Source of the DNA: Terrirhizobium terrae
Lineage (GTDB): Bacteria > Pseudomonadota > Alphaproteobacteria > Rhizobiales > Rhizobiaceae
DNA length: 64,000 bases
Assembly (NCBI RefSeq): GCF_030323265.1
Contig: NZ_CP104991.1
Coordinates: forward strand, 248,001 to 312,000
Direction: 5' to 3'
Under the pieces are notes generated by a model, which was not told the DNA's origin, searched no databases, and worked only from the letters and a program-made list of their open reading frames with translations. The translations under genes and the position numbers were made by a program. Of this stretch, positions 46,757-56,099 are shown piece by piece (the first letter of the stretch is position 1; the number at the start of each line of letters is the position of its first letter).

Positions 46757-47650
46757 TCATGCCAACGCAGCGAGCCTGTCACGCAGCCAGCTTTGTGCTG
46801 GATGGTTGGTGGTTCGGTCGTGCCAGATAATGGCGATGATAAAGCCGGGTATGTGGAGGGGCGGTCCCAGTACCTGAAGCCGGTCTGACCAACCTTCTGC
46901 GATTCGACGTGGAATTACCGCGATCATATCGGATCGTGACACGATCTCCGGCACGATCAGGAAGCCTGACGTTGACAAGGCAACGGTACGACGGCGGCCG
47001 ATCGCCTCAAGCGCCGCATCGGTAGGTCCGGCAAAGCCTCCGCCCAGTTTTGAAACGACGACGTGGTCCTGCGCGCAGAACAAGTCCAGATCAAGGACGC
47101 CGTGCACGGCCGGATGCCCCTTTCGCGCGATGACCACATACTCTTCCTCGTAGAGCCGGCGCTGGCGCATCGCCGCCGGCGCTTCTTCGGGCCTCGCCAA
47201 GGCCAAGTCCACCTCGCCACGCTCTAACTGTGTCGTGAGTGCCATCACGTCGAGCGCCCGCCAGGCGATGCGGACCATCGGCGCCTCGGCCCGCAAGGCG
47301 ATCGAGTAGCTTGCCAACAGCGCATATTGGACGTAGTCGCTCGCCGCGATCACCACGGTCGCACGTAAAGTCTGCGGATCGACCGGCGCTCCTTGCTCGA
47401 CGACGCGGCGAACACCCTCCAGCGCCTCGTGCAGTGGCTGCATTAGCTCGAGCGCCCGCTCCGTCAGGATCATCCCGCGCTGGCCCGGAATCAAGAGCGG
47501 ATCGCCAAGTGCATCGCGGAGTCTTGCTAGCCGTGCCGACAAGGCAGGCTGGCTGAGGTTCAACCGGCGCGCGGCGCGAGTGACGTTGCGCTCCGCAAGC
47601 AGGGTCTCAAGCGTCACGAGAAGTCCTAGATCGAGGTTCTTGGTATCCAT
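46757..47650 (-). CDS. LysR-family transcriptional regulator
   Basis: 297 residues. Winged helix-turn-helix LLVTLETLLAERNVTRAARR then LNLSQPALSARLARLRDALG, and a NodD/NahR-like effector domain. ATG 47650 is chosen because the LysR family starts here; the frame is open to 47827. It is divergent from the SnoaL/quinone-oxidoreductase genes, 200 bases away, and probably controls them in response to an aromatic or quinone compound (inference). Confidence 0.9.
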   Translation of the reverse strand: MDTKNLDLGLLVTLETLLAERNVTRAARRLNLSQPALSARLARLRDALGDPLLIPGQRGMILTERALELMQPLHEALEGVRRVVEQGAPVDPQTLRATVVIAASDYVQYALLASYSIALRAEAPMVRIAWRALDVMALTTQLERGEVDLALARPEEAPAAMRQRRLYEEEYVVIARKGHPAVHGVLDLDLFCAQDHVVVSKLGGGFAGPTDAALEAIGRRRTVALSTSGFLIVPEIVSRSDMIAVIPRRIAEGWSDRLQVLGPPLHIPGFIIAIIWHDRTTNHPAQSWLRDRLAALA

Positions 47651-47850
47651 CGCGTCAATAACGACACATAAAACGTTCGATTTCAATACCGCATCATGCG
47701 GCTTTATATGAACAGCGTAAATAGGTTGCAGGGGCGTAGAGCCGTTGAGCGGAAGGCTGCATCGATGCGACAATCCGGACGAACAGCGGCAACTTCCGGG
47801 AATAACCCTTGCTCCAGGCTCGGGCACACACGGTTAAACAGGAGAACATA

Positions 47851-48270
47851 ATGTCTGACATAGGCAACACTTTCATGCCTCGCTTCGTTCAGTTCATCAA
47901 TACTGCTGACGAAAAGCTTGGTGAGGAACTCATCGCGCCGGATGCGGCATTTCACGTTCCTTTCCAAAGCGAGCCGCTCATAGGGCCGACGGGCTGGCTC
48001 AAAGCCGTCGAGGTAATGCGTGGCGGCTTCCCGGACGTTCAGTGGACGCTCGAGGAGTTGGTCGTCGAGGGTGACAAGGTCGCCGCGAGATACACGATGC
48101 GTGGCACACACGACGGCACCTTCTTCGGAGTATCGGCGACCGGAAAGCAGATCGCCATCCAGACCATGAACTTCTATGCCATGGCCAACGGCAAGATTGT
48201 CGGCGAGCGCGGTCAGCCTGATCTCCTCGGGTTGATGCAGCAGATCGGTGCCGTGCCAGCTGGCAGTTGA
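47851..48270 (+). CDS. SnoaL-like (NTF2-fold) ester cyclase family protein
   Basis: 139 residues. MRGGFPDVQWTLEELVVEGD, KVAARYTMRGTHDGTFFGV and MNFYAMANGKIVGERGQPDL are typical of SnoaL-like proteins, which in polyketide pathways cyclise esters but in general have diverse or unknown roles. ATG 47851 follows AGGAGAACATA. First of three plus-strand genes divergent from LysR. Confidence 0.85.
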   Translation: MSDIGNTFMPRFVQFINTADEKLGEELIAPDAAFHVPFQSEPLIGPTGWLKAVEVMRGGFPDVQWTLEELVVEGDKVAARYTMRGTHDGTFFGVSATGKQIAIQTMNFYAMANGKIVGERGQPDLLGLMQQIGAVPAGS

Positions 48271-48416
48271 TCGCAACAGAAGATCCACCGAAGGGTAGGT
48301 TTCGCGCTCGCGATGGCCGAAATTGCTGGCGCCTTCCTGCTACCGGAGGTCTGGCGGCAATTTCGGTCAGATCGTCGACGGATGCTGGCACCCCCAACTA
48401 TAAAGAAGAGATCATC

Positions 48417-49199
48417 ATGAAAGTTCTTGTTGTTTACGCGCACCCTGAGCCCACTTCGCTGACGCGGCAGTTGGTCGACGTGACCGTCGAGACGTTGTCG
48501 GCAGCGGGACACAGCGTGGTCCATTCGGACCTCTATGGCATGAAATGGAAGGCGGTGTATGACGCCGATGACTTCCCGGTGCGTGAGAATCCAGAGCGAC
48601 TGTCGTTCATCATGGAGTCGGGACATGCTTACACAAGCGGGCATCAGACGCCCGACGTGATCGCCGAGCAGCAGAAGCTGCTCGCGGCCGATGCTGTGAT
48701 CCTGCAATTCCCGCTGTGGTGGTACGGCGTGCCCGCGATCCTGAAGGGCTGGATAGAGCGGGTCTATGCCTTCGGTTTTGCCTACGGCTATCAGAATGGC
48801 TCCAACGAGTTTCGTTTTGGCGACGGCATCCTCAAGGGCAAGCGAGCGCTGATCAATGTGCAGGCAGGCGGCCCAGTGGCCGATTATGGCCCGCGGGGTA
48901 TCAACGGGCCGATAGAGCAATTGCTGTTCCCGCTGACTCATGGCGCGCTGTTCTACCCCGGCATGGACGTGCTCCCGACGCACGCGGTCTATGGCGCGGG
49001 CCATGTTTCCACGGCGGAGCAAGTGGACGAGATCAAGGCAGCATGGCGTGTGCGCCTCGCCGGCCTATTCACCGACAAGCCGATTCCCTTCCGTTCCCAG
49101 AACGGCGGTGACTTCCCCGATCGCCACACCATGGCCGACCATGTTGCGCCGGGTCAAACCGGCCTCGTCGCGCACATTGCCAGTCTGGTCGACGTTTGA
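48417..49199 (+). CDS. NAD(P)H dehydrogenase (quinone), flavodoxin-like fold
   Basis: 260 residues. KVLVVYAHPEPTSLTRQLVD, DLYGMKWKAVYDADDF, VILQFPLWWYGVPAILKGWI and FAYGYQN identify the NQO1/KefF/MdaB group of FAD- or FMN-dependent two-electron quinone reductases. Start chosen at 48417 after AAGAAGAG. It would protect against quinones together with its neighbours. Confidence 0.9.
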   Translation: MKVLVVYAHPEPTSLTRQLVDVTVETLSAAGHSVVHSDLYGMKWKAVYDADDFPVRENPERLSFIMESGHAYTSGHQTPDVIAEQQKLLAADAVILQFPLWWYGVPAILKGWIERVYAFGFAYGYQNGSNEFRFGDGILKGKRALINVQAGGPVADYGPRGINGPIEQLLFPLTHGALFYPGMDVLPTHAVYGAGHVSTAEQVDEIKAAWRVRLAGLFTDKPIPFRSQNGGDFPDRHTMADHVAPGQTGLVAHIASLVDV

Positions 49200-49269
49200 C
49201 AAGCAACGCCGATGTCCCCTGGTTGGTCAACTCAGATCGCCGGGGCCTTCGGAGCTAAAGGAGATGAAA

Positions 49270-50106
49270 ATGGACGTATCATTTATCGGGCTCGGGCAGA
49301 TGGGCTCGGGCATGGCCGACAATCTCGTGGCGGCCGGCCACCAGGTCACCGTCTGGGACCGGGCCAAGGCCGAGCCGTTCGCCGCTCGGGGTGCGCAGGT
49401 CGCTGCCGACCTCGCCGCGGCCGCCCGGGCTGGCACCGTCATGACGATGCTGGCCGACGACGCGGCCGTCGAGGCGGTCGTGTTCGGGGACGGCGGACTG
49501 CTCGCAGCAGGTCCCAGCCTGCTCCATATTTCGTGCAGCACGGTCAGCGCGGGCCTTACCGCCAGGCTTGCGGCTGCGCATGCCGAGGCTGAACAGCGTT
49601 TCGTGTCGGCGCAGGTATTGGGCCGCCCGGACGTCGCGGCGGCCGGCAAGTTGTCGGTCATCGCGGCTGGCGCGGCGGCGGATCTGGATGTCGCACAGCC
49701 GTTGTTCGACGCGATCGGGGCGGCAACGCAACGGCTCGGTGACCGCCCGGTGATGGCCGCGGCGGTGAAGGTCGCACTCAACGCCGGCATCCCGGCCATC
49801 ATGCAGATGTTGACGGAACAGTTCCGCATCGTTGCCTCCCACGGTATTTCCCCGGATCGGATGGCGGCGCTCCTCCGCGACGTAAACTACGGCAATCGCC
49901 TGATCGGGAGCTACGGCCCGATCATCGCGGAAAAGCGGTTAGAGCCGGCGGGGTTCCCGATGCGGCTGGGTCGCAAGGACGTGGGATTTGCGCTCGCGGC
50001 GGCAGGCGACGCCGAACTGCCGCTGACTGAGTTGATCGCCGAGCGCATGGACGCGATCATTGACGCCGATGGCGGTGAATGGGACTGGTCAGCGATCGGC
50101 CAATGA
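49270..50106 (+). CDS. NAD(P)-dependent oxidoreductase, 3-hydroxyisobutyrate/6-phosphogluconate dehydrogenase family
   Basis: 278 residues. VSFIGLGQMGSGMADNLVAA is the dinucleotide-binding start; CSTVSAGLTARLAAA, FVSAQVLGRPDVAAAGKLSV and AAVKVALNAGIPAIMQML with the catalytic Lys follow the beta-hydroxyacid dehydrogenase pattern. ATG 49270 has AAAGGAG six bases upstream; ATG 49264 is also possible. Base composition is richer in GC than its surroundings. Substrate unknown. Confidence 0.87.
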   Translation: MDVSFIGLGQMGSGMADNLVAAGHQVTVWDRAKAEPFAARGAQVAADLAAAARAGTVMTMLADDAAVEAVVFGDGGLLAAGPSLLHISCSTVSAGLTARLAAAHAEAEQRFVSAQVLGRPDVAAAGKLSVIAAGAAADLDVAQPLFDAIGAATQRLGDRPVMAAAVKVALNAGIPAIMQMLTEQFRIVASHGISPDRMAALLRDVNYGNRLIGSYGPIIAEKRLEPAGFPMRLGRKDVGFALAAAGDAELPLTELIAERMDAIIDADGGEWDWSAIGQ

Positions 50107-50546
50107 TGTGACACGCCGCAGGGTCGCCGGCGCCAGCCGAACCGGCCTCGCGCTGTTGCCGTCAAACATGCCGAAACCGGATTCGAGCGAAAAAATCTCG
50201 GCCGGTTCGCCGCACGGAGCGACATGCTCCTGCGGTGGCGCATTGGCCTGATCCGCCAGTCATACATATACAGGGCGAGGCGTCGAGGCGCTGATATGGC
50301 TAAAGAGCCCCACGGTAGTCCGGTCAAAAAACCAAGACGAAAGAGGTGCTGCGGACTATGAAGTCAACTGATGAAAGTGCCGGGATCAGACGTGGCGCCT
50401 CTTTTCTCAAATGAACGGCTGATGCCGACCCTTGATAGCGGTGCTCATGCTTGGTTCTCTTCGGAAGGGGTGGTGCGCTTTGCCAGCATCTTTTGGGGCT
50501 GATTGGCGGTGTGTCACGGTCTCTCGATCCAAAGGTTGCGACCTTG
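50107..50546. other. 440-base region without recognised gene
   Basis: Between the dehydrogenase stop and the VOC stop. Small open frames exist on the minus strand but resemble no family I know. No clear terminator or repeat was seen. Confidence 0.5.
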
Positions 50547-51185
50547 TTACGCTTCAAACAGTTCGATGATCTCGTCGTCAGGACCTACAACGTGGGCTGC
50601 ACGGACCACGAATGAGCGCTTGAATGGAGGTCGGGCTTTCAGTTTGATGGTCGTAGGCCCGTCCCACACGCCGCCGGAACCATCTCTTATCGGATATGGC
50701 TTGGCGCCGGCTGCTAGTGCCTGGTCATAGGTTTCCTCCAAATCGGATACCCGCAAGCCGATGTGATTGAAGCTTGAGGCACGTTCTCCTGGCGGGACCG
50801 CATTTTTGGGTGCAGGAATCAGTTCAAGAACCTGCCCGTCTCCCATATCTAGGTGAGCGCCCTGAAGATTGTTGCGGAAATATACGCTTCCGTCATGAAG
50901 CCCTTCTACGCCATCCCATCGGAACAGGAGGGAGAAGCTAAAAGCTTCCATATAGAAGTCGATGGCCTTGTCTATATCGCGAACGCGAACGTTGATATGA
51001 TGCAGGCCTGAGCCGTAGAGGAGATGGAGAGGCTTACCTGGTCCGGAAGGAGAGACGCCATTCACAGCATGATGTCGAGATGTTTCTTTGACGTCCGCAG
51101 CCTCTACCTTTTCGCCACTGACAGTTTTCGCGGCTGTGCCACCTTGTGCAATGGCTGTCATAACTTGCCGTCTGAGTAGTTGCAT
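50547..51185 (-). CDS. VOC-family (glyoxalase/dioxygenase-like) protein
   Basis: 212 residues. After an N-terminal extension of about 58 residues comes a glyoxalase fold: GLHHINVRVRDIDKAIDFYM, HLDMGDGQVLELIPAP, FNHIGLRVSDLEETYDQALA, GPDDEIIELFEA. The H and E metal ligands of the beta-alpha-beta modules are visible. The extension starts MQLLRRQVMTAIA and may be an export or processing sequence. Function unknown. The 370 bases upstream (51186-51555) contain its promoter region and no recognised gene. Confidence 0.82.
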   Translation of the reverse strand: MQLLRRQVMTAIAQGGTAAKTVSGEKVEAADVKETSRHHAVNGVSPSGPGKPLHLLYGSGLHHINVRVRDIDKAIDFYMEAFSFSLLFRWDGVEGLHDGSVYFRNNLQGAHLDMGDGQVLELIPAPKNAVPPGERASSFNHIGLRVSDLEETYDQALAAGAKPYPIRDGSGGVWDGPTTIKLKARPPFKRSFVVRAAHVVGPDDEIIELFEA

Positions 51186-51555
51186 ACCGTATCTCCCGTA
51201 CTGCGTTTACCTACCAGCAAATCCTGTGGGCGTCTGGTCTTATAGCTACGAGGCAAGTCGACGTTTTGTTACTAAAAAATAAGATCTTTGCAGGTTTGGG
51301 GCTAGGGCTTTTCTCCGCGCGCAATGAAAACGCTGCTTGAGATGCAATTTTACGTTGGTGCTAACTGATCATGCAGAGCAGCTCATGGTTCGCGGTCCGG
51401 CAAATTTCGCCGGACGCTTTACGACCGTTGTTTTCTATAGCCACCCGTGCGAGAACTCTCATCCTCGCCAGCAGAGTTCTGTCAATCGTTCTATTCGCCA
51501 AATAGTCGGCAACGATTTCTTTGCTTATCAACTCGCCTTCGATTGCCCAGACACC

Positions 51556-52626
51556 CTACAATGCGACGCCGGTGTCGCGGTCGAAAACATGCACCTGTTC
51601 CGCAGCGATGTTAGCCTGGAAAAGTGCACCGTAACGCTGCGGATATTCGCCATCGACAATCGCCGTCACAGGCTGACCGGCGAGGTCGAAGATTACGTGT
51701 GTCTGCGCGCCGGTCGGTTCAACAAGCAGGGTCTGACCGGTGAGCGATGTACCTCCCTTGCCCGGACTCAGATGTTCCGGCCTAAGGCCAATCTTGATCG
51801 GCTGACCGCGCCTGACCTTGCGATCCTGCGCGATGCGGATCGCCGTACCATCGGACAGGCGGACAGTAGCCTCTTCGCCTTCGGCATCGATCGTGCCGTC
51901 GAGAAGGTTCATGGCCGGTGACCCAATGAACGCTGCCACGAAAAGATTGGCCGGATTTTTGTAAAGTTCCATCGGCGTGCCCTGCTGCTCCACCCTGCCC
52001 TGATTGAGCACGACGATACGGTCGGCCAGCGTCATCGCCTCGATCTGGTCGTGGGTGACATAGATGGAGGTCGTGTTGACCTTCTGGTGCAGTGTCTTGA
52101 TTTCGGAGCGCATCTGCACACGCAGCTTGGCATCGAGATTGGAAAGCGGCTCGTCGAACAGGAAAACCGCCGGATTGCGGACGATCGCCCTTCCCATGGC
52201 CACGCGCTGGCGCTGGCCACCGGAAAGCTGCGCGGGTTTGCGCTCCATCAGGGGCAAGAGATCGAGCATGCGCGCGGCCTCATTGACCCGCTGGGCGATT
52301 TCCGCCTTGCTTGTCCCGGAAAGCCGCAGGTTAAAACCCATGTTCTCCGCGACCGTCATATGCGGATAAAGCGCATAGGACTGGAACACCATCGCGATAT
52401 TGCGCTCGCGCGGTGTCAGGTCGTTGACGACGGCGTCATCGATGATGATCTCGCCGCCGGAAATATCCTCCAACCCGGCGATCATGCGCAACAGGGTGGA
52501 TTTGCCGCAGCCGGAGGGGCCGACCAGCGCCACGAACTCTCCATCCTCGATGGACAGCGAAACGCCGTGAATGACTTCGAGCGCGCTAAAAGCCTTGCGG
52601 ACTTCGTGAAGTTCTACGGATGCCAT
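51556..52626 (-). CDS. Sugar ABC transporter ATP-binding protein (UgpC/MalK family)
   Basis: 356 residues. Walker A GPSGCGKSTLLRMIAGLE, FQSYALYPHMTVAENMGFNL, signature LSGGQRQRVAMGRAIVR, Walker B VFLFDEPLSNLDAKLR, and a C-terminal TOBE domain (GLRPEHL). Starts at 52626. Last gene of the minus-strand importer operon divergent from the ROK repressor; by gene content it corresponds to ThuK of the S. meliloti thu locus. Confidence 0.93.
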   Translation of the reverse strand: MASVELHEVRKAFSALEVIHGVSLSIEDGEFVALVGPSGCGKSTLLRMIAGLEDISGGEIIIDDAVVNDLTPRERNIAMVFQSYALYPHMTVAENMGFNLRLSGTSKAEIAQRVNEAARMLDLLPLMERKPAQLSGGQRQRVAMGRAIVRNPAVFLFDEPLSNLDAKLRVQMRSEIKTLHQKVNTTSIYVTHDQIEAMTLADRIVVLNQGRVEQQGTPMELYKNPANLFVAAFIGSPAMNLLDGTIDAEGEEATVRLSDGTAIRIAQDRKVRRGQPIKIGLRPEHLSPGKGGTSLTGQTLLVEPTGAQTHVIFDLAGQPVTAIVDGEYPQRYGALFQANIAAEQVHVFDRDTGVAL

Positions 52627-52649
52627 GTGTGATCCTCCGGTCCGGGCTA

Positions 52650-53534
52650 TCAGGATTTCACCGCACCGGCGGTGAGTCCGGCGATGATGTGTTTCTGGGC
52701 GAGGAAAAAGACGATGATGGTAGGCAGTATGGTGAGCGTGATGAAGGCCAGAACCAGCTGCCATTCGGTGTTGAATTCACCGCGATAGATCATGATGCCG
52801 AGCGGCCAGGGATAACGGCTTTCCGAATTCAGCATGATCAGCGGCAGGATATAGCTGTTCCAGCTGCCAACGAAGGAAATGATGCCGACGGTGGCGATGA
52901 TCGGTCGCGACAGCGGCAAGGTGACATGCCAGAAGAAGCGCATGTAACCGCAGCCGTCGACGAAGGCCGCATCGAACAGTTCCGATGGCAGGTTCCGAAA
53001 ATAGTTGCGGAACAGCATGATGCTCATGCCGGTGCCGAAGGCCACCTGCGGCAGAACCACACCCCAATAGGTGTCGACCAGACCGAGATCGCGGATGCGG
53101 ATAGAAAGCGGCAGGATGGCGGTGGCGGCCGGAAACATCAGGCCGATCAAAAAGTAGTTGAGCAGATAATCCGAGCCGAAAAAGCGGATATGGGCAAAAC
53201 AGAAGGCCGCCATGGCGCCGAAAGCCAGGGTCAGGAACACGGTCAGCACCGCGATCACCATTGAATTGCTCATCTGCAGCCAATAACGCTGGCTAACGAT
53301 GATATCGCCATAGTTGGACCACTGCCATTCCGTGGGCAGGCCAAACGGGTTGCCGCGCAGATCGCTGAGTGACTTGAAGCCGCCGAGCGCTGCGCTGATC
53401 AGCGGCACCACGACGACGGCGGCGACAATGATGAGCGCCACATACATGTAAATCTGCGTGGCGGTGCGTAAGCGCTGGCCGGAACCGGGCGCCATTGCGG
53501 CATCGATGGGCGGGGATGAGGCGATATCAGTCAT
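52650..53534 (-). CDS. Carbohydrate ABC transporter permease 2 (MalG/UgpE family)
   Basis: 294 residues with six helices. LTLAFGAMAAFCFAHIRFFG, RNYFRNLPSELFDAAFVDGC (EAA loop) and the C-terminal LAQKHIIAGLTAGAVKS are typical of MalG-type subunits. ATG 53534 overlaps the end of permease 1 by about 8 bases. Confidence 0.93.
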   Translation of the reverse strand: MTDIASSPPIDAAMAPGSGQRLRTATQIYMYVALIIVAAVVVVPLISAALGGFKSLSDLRGNPFGLPTEWQWSNYGDIIVSQRYWLQMSNSMVIAVLTVFLTLAFGAMAAFCFAHIRFFGSDYLLNYFLIGLMFPAATAILPLSIRIRDLGLVDTYWGVVLPQVAFGTGMSIMLFRNYFRNLPSELFDAAFVDGCGYMRFFWHVTLPLSRPIIATVGIISFVGSWNSYILPLIMLNSESRYPWPLGIMIYRGEFNTEWQLVLAFITLTILPTIIVFFLAQKHIIAGLTAGAVKS

Positions 53535-54480
53535 GGCGCATAAATATCCGCTTGTAGCTGAAGGCGAGTGTGACGCAGATGACGAACAGCACGACGCCAA
53601 CGGCGCTGCCGAAACCCACCTGCATGCGAGTCACCCCGAAGTTGTAGAGAAAGGTCACCATGGTCTGCGTCGAGTTGGACGGACCACCACCGGTGAGCGG
53701 CATGATCATGTCGAACAGTTGCAGCGAACCGACCACCGCGAAGAACACCGACAGGCGTACCGTGGAGCCGAGCAGCGGCAGCGTGACCAGGCGAAATTTC
53801 TGGAAACCGGTGGCGCCATCGATATCGGCCGCTTCCAGCACGCTCTTGTCGATCGCCTGCAGGCCGGCGATGAACAGCATCATGTGAAAACCGAAATATT
53901 TCCAAATGACGACGCCGAGGATGGCGTACATGGCGGTATCGCGATCGGCCAGCCAATAAGGTGGTTCGGCGCCGAACAGATGGGCGATGCCACCAACGAG
54001 ACCAAAATCGCCATCGTAAACGAAACGCCAGATCATGCCGGCGGCGACATCGGCCAGAACATAAGGCAGGAAGAAGATCAGCCGGAAAAACAGCGCACCC
54101 TGGATGCGGCTGGAAATCATCGTCGCCAGCCAGAGAGCCAACGGGATCTGGATCAGGATCGAGGCGACCACGATCATGCCGTTGTTGATCAGCGCCTGGC
54201 TGAAGGCGCCGTTGCGGAAGATCAGCTGGTAATTGCGCCAGCCGACCCATTGCTCCGGCAAGCCATAACCGTTCCAGTTATAGAAGGAATACCAGGCCGC
54301 CTCGCCCATGGGCAGGATGACGAGCACCGTGAACAGCATGAGTGCCGGCGGCAGGAACAGCAGCAGCACCGGCCACTTGCTGTGCTTCAGCGACCGTTTT
54401 CGCCGTTGCAGCGTCGCACGTGGTCTGGCCGCAGAATAGGTTCTGCCGGGCATGGTGGTTTCGCTCATGCTCATTCGCAT
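53527..54480 (-). CDS. Carbohydrate ABC transporter permease 1 (MalF/UgpA family)
   Basis: 317 residues. A basic N-terminus is followed by LLLFLPPALMLFTVLVILPM, the long MalF-type periplasmic stretch and the EAA loop SVLEAADIDGATGFQKFRLV. Works with permease 2; preceded by a nested hairpin. Confidence 0.93.
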   Translation of the reverse strand: MRMSMSETTMPGRTYSAARPRATLQRRKRSLKHSKWPVLLLFLPPALMLFTVLVILPMGEAAWYSFYNWNGYGLPEQWVGWRNYQLIFRNGAFSQALINNGMIVVASILIQIPLALWLATMISSRIQGALFFRLIFFLPYVLADVAAGMIWRFVYDGDFGLVGGIAHLFGAEPPYWLADRDTAMYAILGVVIWKYFGFHMMLFIAGLQAIDKSVLEAADIDGATGFQKFRLVTLPLLGSTVRLSVFFAVVGSLQLFDMIMPLTGGGPSNSTQTMVTFLYNFGVTRMQVGFGSAVGVVLFVICVTLAFSYKRIFMRHD

Positions 54481-54523
54481 TCCTCATCTCGCACGGACGG
54501 GGCGGTATGGTCGCAAAAGGATG

Positions 54524-54566
54524 CCTGCGCTCCGGGGCCTGAAACCCCATGGAGCGGGAGCGCAGG
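54524..54566 (-). terminator. Intercistronic nested hairpin after sugar-binding protein
   Basis: CCTGCGCTCC pairs with GGAGCGCAGG (10 bp), and inside GGGG pairs with CCCC. It starts about 10 bases after the binding-protein stop and 40 bases before the permease start; CCTTTT follows on the minus strand. Probably a 3'-end stabiliser or attenuator. Confidence 0.6.
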
Positions 54567-54575
54567 CAAAGCGCT

Positions 54576-55871
54576 CTATTGGCGCTCGAGGGAAAAGGCA
54601 TCCTCGATCTGCTGGGCGGCATCGGCCGGTTCCATGCCGCCGGAGACGATCTCGACGCTGACATCGTTCACGACCGCACCGACATTGGGCCCGAGGTCCT
54701 GATCGAGAAAGTTCTGGTGCCAGGTTTCCTTGGCCAGCGTCTCGGCGACGTCCTTCAGGAGTGGTTTGTCGATCGCTTCGCTGGCGCCCTTGGCGACCGG
54801 CATGATCTGCGTGTCCTTGGCGAGACGCTTCTGGACATCGATACCTGCCATGTAGCGCAGAAATTCCTCGGTTTCCGGCGGCGCGTCTTTCGTCACCGCC
54901 CAGCCGTTCAGGCCACCGAAACTGTCGGTGATCAAGCCGGGGGCACCCTCGATGGTTGGGAACTGGAAGCGGCCGATATTGTCTTCCGACAGCCCCTTGC
55001 GGCTGGTCGAATTCGACGCCTGCGTACCCGGCGTGCTTTCGAAGCCGAGGAGAATGGCGGCACGACCATCGCCGAACGTGGCGAGCGCGTCGTTCCAGGT
55101 GGCGCCGAGATAACCGTTCTGGAAAGGCTCGAGCTTGCCGAGTTCGGCCAGATGCTGGCCGGCTTTCACAAAGGGCTCGGCCATGAAGCCGTCATTTTCG
55201 CCGGCCTTGGCATCGGCAAAGCCTTTCTGGCCGGCCTCGCGCATGGCGAGATAACTCCAGTAAAAATGCAGTGGCCACTTATCGAGACCGCCGCCGGCTA
55301 TCGGCGTGATACCGGCACCCTTCAGGGTTTTCACCGCACCCAGAAAATCATCCCAGGTGACAATCTTCGCGGCATCGACACCGGCCTTCTGGAACATTTC
55401 CTTGTTGTAATAGAACGAGACAAGCCCGCTTTTGGCAGGCGACGCCCAGACTTTTCCATCGAAGGTCAAACCTTCGATCGCATTCAGGTTGATGGAATTG
55501 CGCCATTCACCGCCATTGGCATCGAGCGCCGTATCGATCGGCCGCAAGGCGCCGGTTTCGGCCTGCGCCTTCAGAACGCCACCGCCCCATGTGTAAAACA
55601 TGCTCGGCGCGTCCTTGGACTGCAGCAATGTCGGCATCTTTGCCTTGAAAGCCTGGTTCTCCAGGAACTGCATCTCGATCTTGACGCCAGGATGTTTTGC
55701 TTCAAACTCTCTGGCGACCTCCGTCCAGAGGCTGACGGCCGCGGGCAGTTGTTCGACATGCATCCAGCGGATGACACCTTCGGCGCTCGCGGAACCTGCG
55801 CAGACAAGGCTAAAGGCGGCCACAGTGGCGGCGGTCGATAACATGCGGAATTGGAAAATCGTGTTCGACAT
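54576..55871 (-). CDS. Carbohydrate ABC transporter substrate-binding protein (family 1, UgpB/MalE-like)
   Basis: 431 residues with a signal peptide (TAATVAAFSLVCAGSASA) followed by EGVIRWMHVEQLPAAVSLW. FEAKHPGVKIEMQFLENQAF, VWASPAKSGLVSFYYNKEMF and GGLNGWAVTKDAP match the extracellular solute-binding family 1. ATG 55871 follows GGGAGGAGCG. The ligand is unknown; neighbouring Gfo/Idh and ThuA genes suggest a disaccharide such as trehalose or a related sugar. Confidence 0.92.
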   Translation of the reverse strand: MSNTIFQFRMLSTAATVAAFSLVCAGSASAEGVIRWMHVEQLPAAVSLWTEVAREFEAKHPGVKIEMQFLENQAFKAKMPTLLQSKDAPSMFYTWGGGVLKAQAETGALRPIDTALDANGGEWRNSINLNAIEGLTFDGKVWASPAKSGLVSFYYNKEMFQKAGVDAAKIVTWDDFLGAVKTLKGAGITPIAGGGLDKWPLHFYWSYLAMREAGQKGFADAKAGENDGFMAEPFVKAGQHLAELGKLEPFQNGYLGATWNDALATFGDGRAAILLGFESTPGTQASNSTSRKGLSEDNIGRFQFPTIEGAPGLITDSFGGLNGWAVTKDAPPETEEFLRYMAGIDVQKRLAKDTQIMPVAKGASEAIDKPLLKDVAETLAKETWHQNFLDQDLGPNVGAVVNDVSVEIVSGGMEPADAAQQIEDAFSLERQ

Positions 55872-55911
55872 AAAAGGCGCTCCTCCCAAAGCTCTTTTAA
55901 TCCCGTATCCG

Positions 55912-56051
55912 AATTAAATAATTGAGGACCGTATCCGGCCTGTCAATAGCCAGATTGAAAATCCGGCAATTTTGACCGGTTGGCGGCTTATTTCGCAAAA
56001 ACTCTCTTGCGCAACGGCAGAAACTCACCCTACAAACATCGAAATTAATTT
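55912..56051. promoter_or_regulatory. Divergent promoter region with AT-rich palindromes, candidate ROK operators
   Basis: AATTA-AA-TAATT at 55912-55923 lies near the binding-protein promoter and AAATTAATTT at 56042-56051 near the ROK gene. The shared AATTA/TAATT element fits the AT-rich operators known for ROK repressors of the NagC/Mlc/XylR type. Confidence 0.45.
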
Positions 56052-56099
56052 GGATTGCGTATTAAATTGCGTTCTACGCAAGAGGCTTGCGCACACGAT

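Noticed and set aside
50107..50546. Possible small minus-strand gene ending in the region after the dehydrogenase
   Set aside because: No family resemblance, no ribosome binding site, and it extends into the antisense of the dehydrogenase gene.
54549..55841. 430-codon plus-strand frame opposite the sugar-binding protein
   Set aside because: The minus-strand gene has signal peptide, start signal and family motifs; the plus-strand frame has none.
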